The notes beneath the pieces were generated by a model that was not told the origin of the DNA, made no database searches, and saw only the letters and a list, made by a program, of their open reading frames with translations. A DNA stretch of 64,000 bases from Streptomyces sp. NBC_01476 (GTDB lineage: Bacteria > Actinomycetota > Actinomycetes > Streptomycetales > Streptomycetaceae). The translations under genes and the position numbers were made by a program. The first letter of the stretch is position 1. Every line of letters begins with the position of its first letter. Positions 62,892-64,000 of the stretch are shown in pieces. Location: the NCBI RefSeq assembly GCF_036227265.1, contig NZ_CP109446.1, positions 7,953,001-8,017,000 of the forward strand, given 5' to 3'.

Positions 62892-64000
62892 GACGCGACC
62901 GCCGTCGCGTCCCACCGCGGATCGGCCGCCGCCGAGACGAGATCAGGACCGAGCCGGACCAGGGTGTGCGCGGACCGCGCCCCGAGCGGCGGGAGTTCGA
63001 CCCCTTCGCGCAGCACACCGCGCTCGGAGATCTCCCACTTGGGCGCTGTCACCGCGGTGCCCATCCGCGCCGGACCGTCGAGCAGCCCGGGGTGGGTCAA
63101 CTGGTCGATGACCTGGACGTTCCAGGGCACCTGCTGGGCGCCGCCGGGTGTGGCCCCGAGGACCCACGACCGTGTCGCGTCTTTGAGGGCCCAGGCGTGG
63201 AGCGTGGTGAGAGGCCGCTGACCTGGGCGCGGCGCGTTGGGGTGGCCCTCTTCGAAGGTGAAGCCGCGTCCGGCGCGGTTGGCCAGCACGAGGTCGTCGC
63301 CGGGGAGGACCAGACCGCTGCCGTACCGGGGAAAGGAGTTGGAGTGGACGATCACCACGGCGTTGCCGTCCGCGTCGGCGGCCGACACGGTCGACGTCCC
63401 TTCGGACACAGCCGCCGGGTGGAGCTCCCCCCGGGACAGCGACGCGAGAGCCCTGGCCACCGTGTCGGGTGAGGTGGGAGCGCCGCGCTCCACGCGGTGC
63501 TCGCGGTCGAACGTACGGGTCAGGGCGATCCCGTAGCTGGGTCCGTTGGTCGCCCACAGGCGCCCGTGCTCCGACTCGACGCTGTGCGCGCGTTCTTCTG
63601 TCACTTCGACAGTGCCGAGGTCGCCGAGGTCCAGGACGCCTCCGTGTTCCTGGACGTATCCGACGAGGCGTTGGCCGAGTTCGCCGGTGAAGAGGTCCGC
63701 CCCGTGGCGGGCGAACCGTTCAAGCACCCCCGCGAGCCCCGGCATCCGGACGACCTCGCCCTCGGCGACGGGCCTGGTCGCGGGGAAGCAGCGACCGCCG
63801 CCGGGCTGGTAGCGCGTCAGCAGCGCCAGCGACTCCTGGGTCAGGAGCACATTCAGCCGTGACCAGGGGAAGCCGCGTCGCGCCAGCGCGACCGCGGGCG
63901 CGACGAGGCGTTCGCGGGACATCCGGCCGAGCGCCGCCAGGTGGGCGTATCCGGCCGGGGCGCCGGGAACACCGACCGACAAGGGGCCCACCGCGGGGAC
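62888..64000 (-). CDS. Gamma-glutamyltransferase-like Ntn hydrolase (5' end beyond the window)
   Basis: At least 370 residues, continuing off the right edge (frame open to 64000). GPLSVGVPGAPAGYAHLAALG is the family's early conserved block; FPATRPVAEGEVVRMPGLAGVLERFARHGADLFTGELGQRLVGYVQEHGG matches GGT. The nucleophile region is EGTSTVSAADADGNAV, equivalent to TTHxSVxD, where the threonine becomes the N-terminus of the small subunit. Missing LSSMSPTI-like lid suggests a hydrolase. Coupled to the aspartate-dehydrogenase-like gene by ATGA. It may release an amine from a gamma-glutamyl or N-acyl conjugate. Confidence 0.85.
   Translation of the reverse strand, partial: VPAVGPLSVGVPGAPAGYAHLAALGRMSRERLVAPAVALARRGFPWSRLNVLLTQESLALLTRYQPGGGRCFPATRPVAEGEVVRMPGLAGVLERFARHGADLFTGELGQRLVGYVQEHGGVLDLGDLGTVEVTEERAHSVESEHGRLWATNGPSYGIALTRTFDREHRVERGAPTSPDTVARALASLSRGELHPAAVSEGTSTVSAADADGNAVVIVHSNSFPRYGSGLVLPGDDLVLANRAGRGFTFEEGHPNAPRPGQRPLTTLHAWALKDATRSWVLGATPGGAQQVPWNVQVIDQLTHPGLLDGPARMGTAVTAPKWEISERGVLREGVELPPLGARSAHTLVRLGPDLVSAAADPRWDATAVAS

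Noticed and set aside
1..64000. CRISPR array, insertion sequence, integrase, prophage, rRNA or tRNA
   Set aside because: No regularly spaced repeats, transposase motifs, phage structural genes or foldable tRNA/rRNA sequences were seen anywhere in the window.

Overview
This is a high-GC (about 72-74% by eye) actinobacterial chromosome segment. GTG starts, 4-nt ATGA/GTGA overlaps, Streptomyces-type small families (DUF6153, DUF6233-like, TrmB-LuxR regulators, ANTAR proteins, SigB/SigF-type sigma factors) and Tat/Sec-exported glycosidases point to Streptomyces or a close relative in Streptomycetaceae. I see no rRNA, tRNA, CRISPR array, insertion sequence or prophage. All functions below come from motif and family recognition by eye; no database search was run.

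Layout. 1-2392: end of an unknown gene, then a translationally coupled FAD amine oxidase and an SsuD-type flavin monooxygenase. 2417-7741 (minus): six-gene run of acyl-CoA dehydrogenase-like protein, PIG-L deacetylase, NodS-like methyltransferase and family-2 glycosyltransferase (all joined by 4-nt overlaps), then an SRPBCC protein and a CrtI-like FAD oxidoreductase. 8061-9418: Met/His-rich DUF6153 and DUF305 pair. 9436-11957: DUF6233-like gene, an accessory-looking patch with a methyltransferase, and a TylF-type methyltransferase. 12705-14337: divergent MarR regulator and MDR oxidoreductase. 14457-20326: small secreted protein, TrmB-LuxR regulator and a 1380-residue secreted beta-propeller/sedolisin protease. 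20565-25772: SDR protein, then a mirror-image module with two sigma factors, two paralogous proteins of unknown function and an HTH protein, carrying matching GTCCAC-N4-GTGGAC palindromes. 25978-29360: MDR oxidoreductase, LysR regulator, MFS exporter. 29667-38108: carboxylic-acid uptake and CoA-activation operon (DUF485, SSS symporter, citryl-CoA-lyase-like protein, two AMP-forming CoA ligases, two crotonases, IclR). 38166-43109: GH29 fucosidase and GH20 hexosaminidase operon divergent from an RpiR regulator. 43162-49388: VanX-like dipeptidase, anti-sigma-type ATPase, four consecutive ANTAR proteins, STAS protein, ApbE-like flavin transferase. 49490-53002: DUF1003, cyclic-nucleotide-binding protein, PAP2 phosphatase, BlaI regulator, sortase. 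53191-55928: methyltransferase remnant, ArsR metal sensor, P1B-4 metal ATPase. 56098-64000: SsuABC-like transporter and a Rieske-oxygenase catabolic cluster with NTF2-like protein, aspartate-dehydrogenase-like protein and a gamma-glutamyltransferase cut by the window end.

Most physiology here is nutrient scavenging (sulfonates/amines, chitin/fucosyl glycans, short carboxylates, an aromatic or N-conjugated substrate) interleaved with signalling. The most novel-looking piece is the 21.7-25.8 kb sigma/paralogue module. The next most interesting are the Rieske/ABC cluster with a shared TTGTATCC element and the promoter-proximal inverted repeat of the carboxylate operon.
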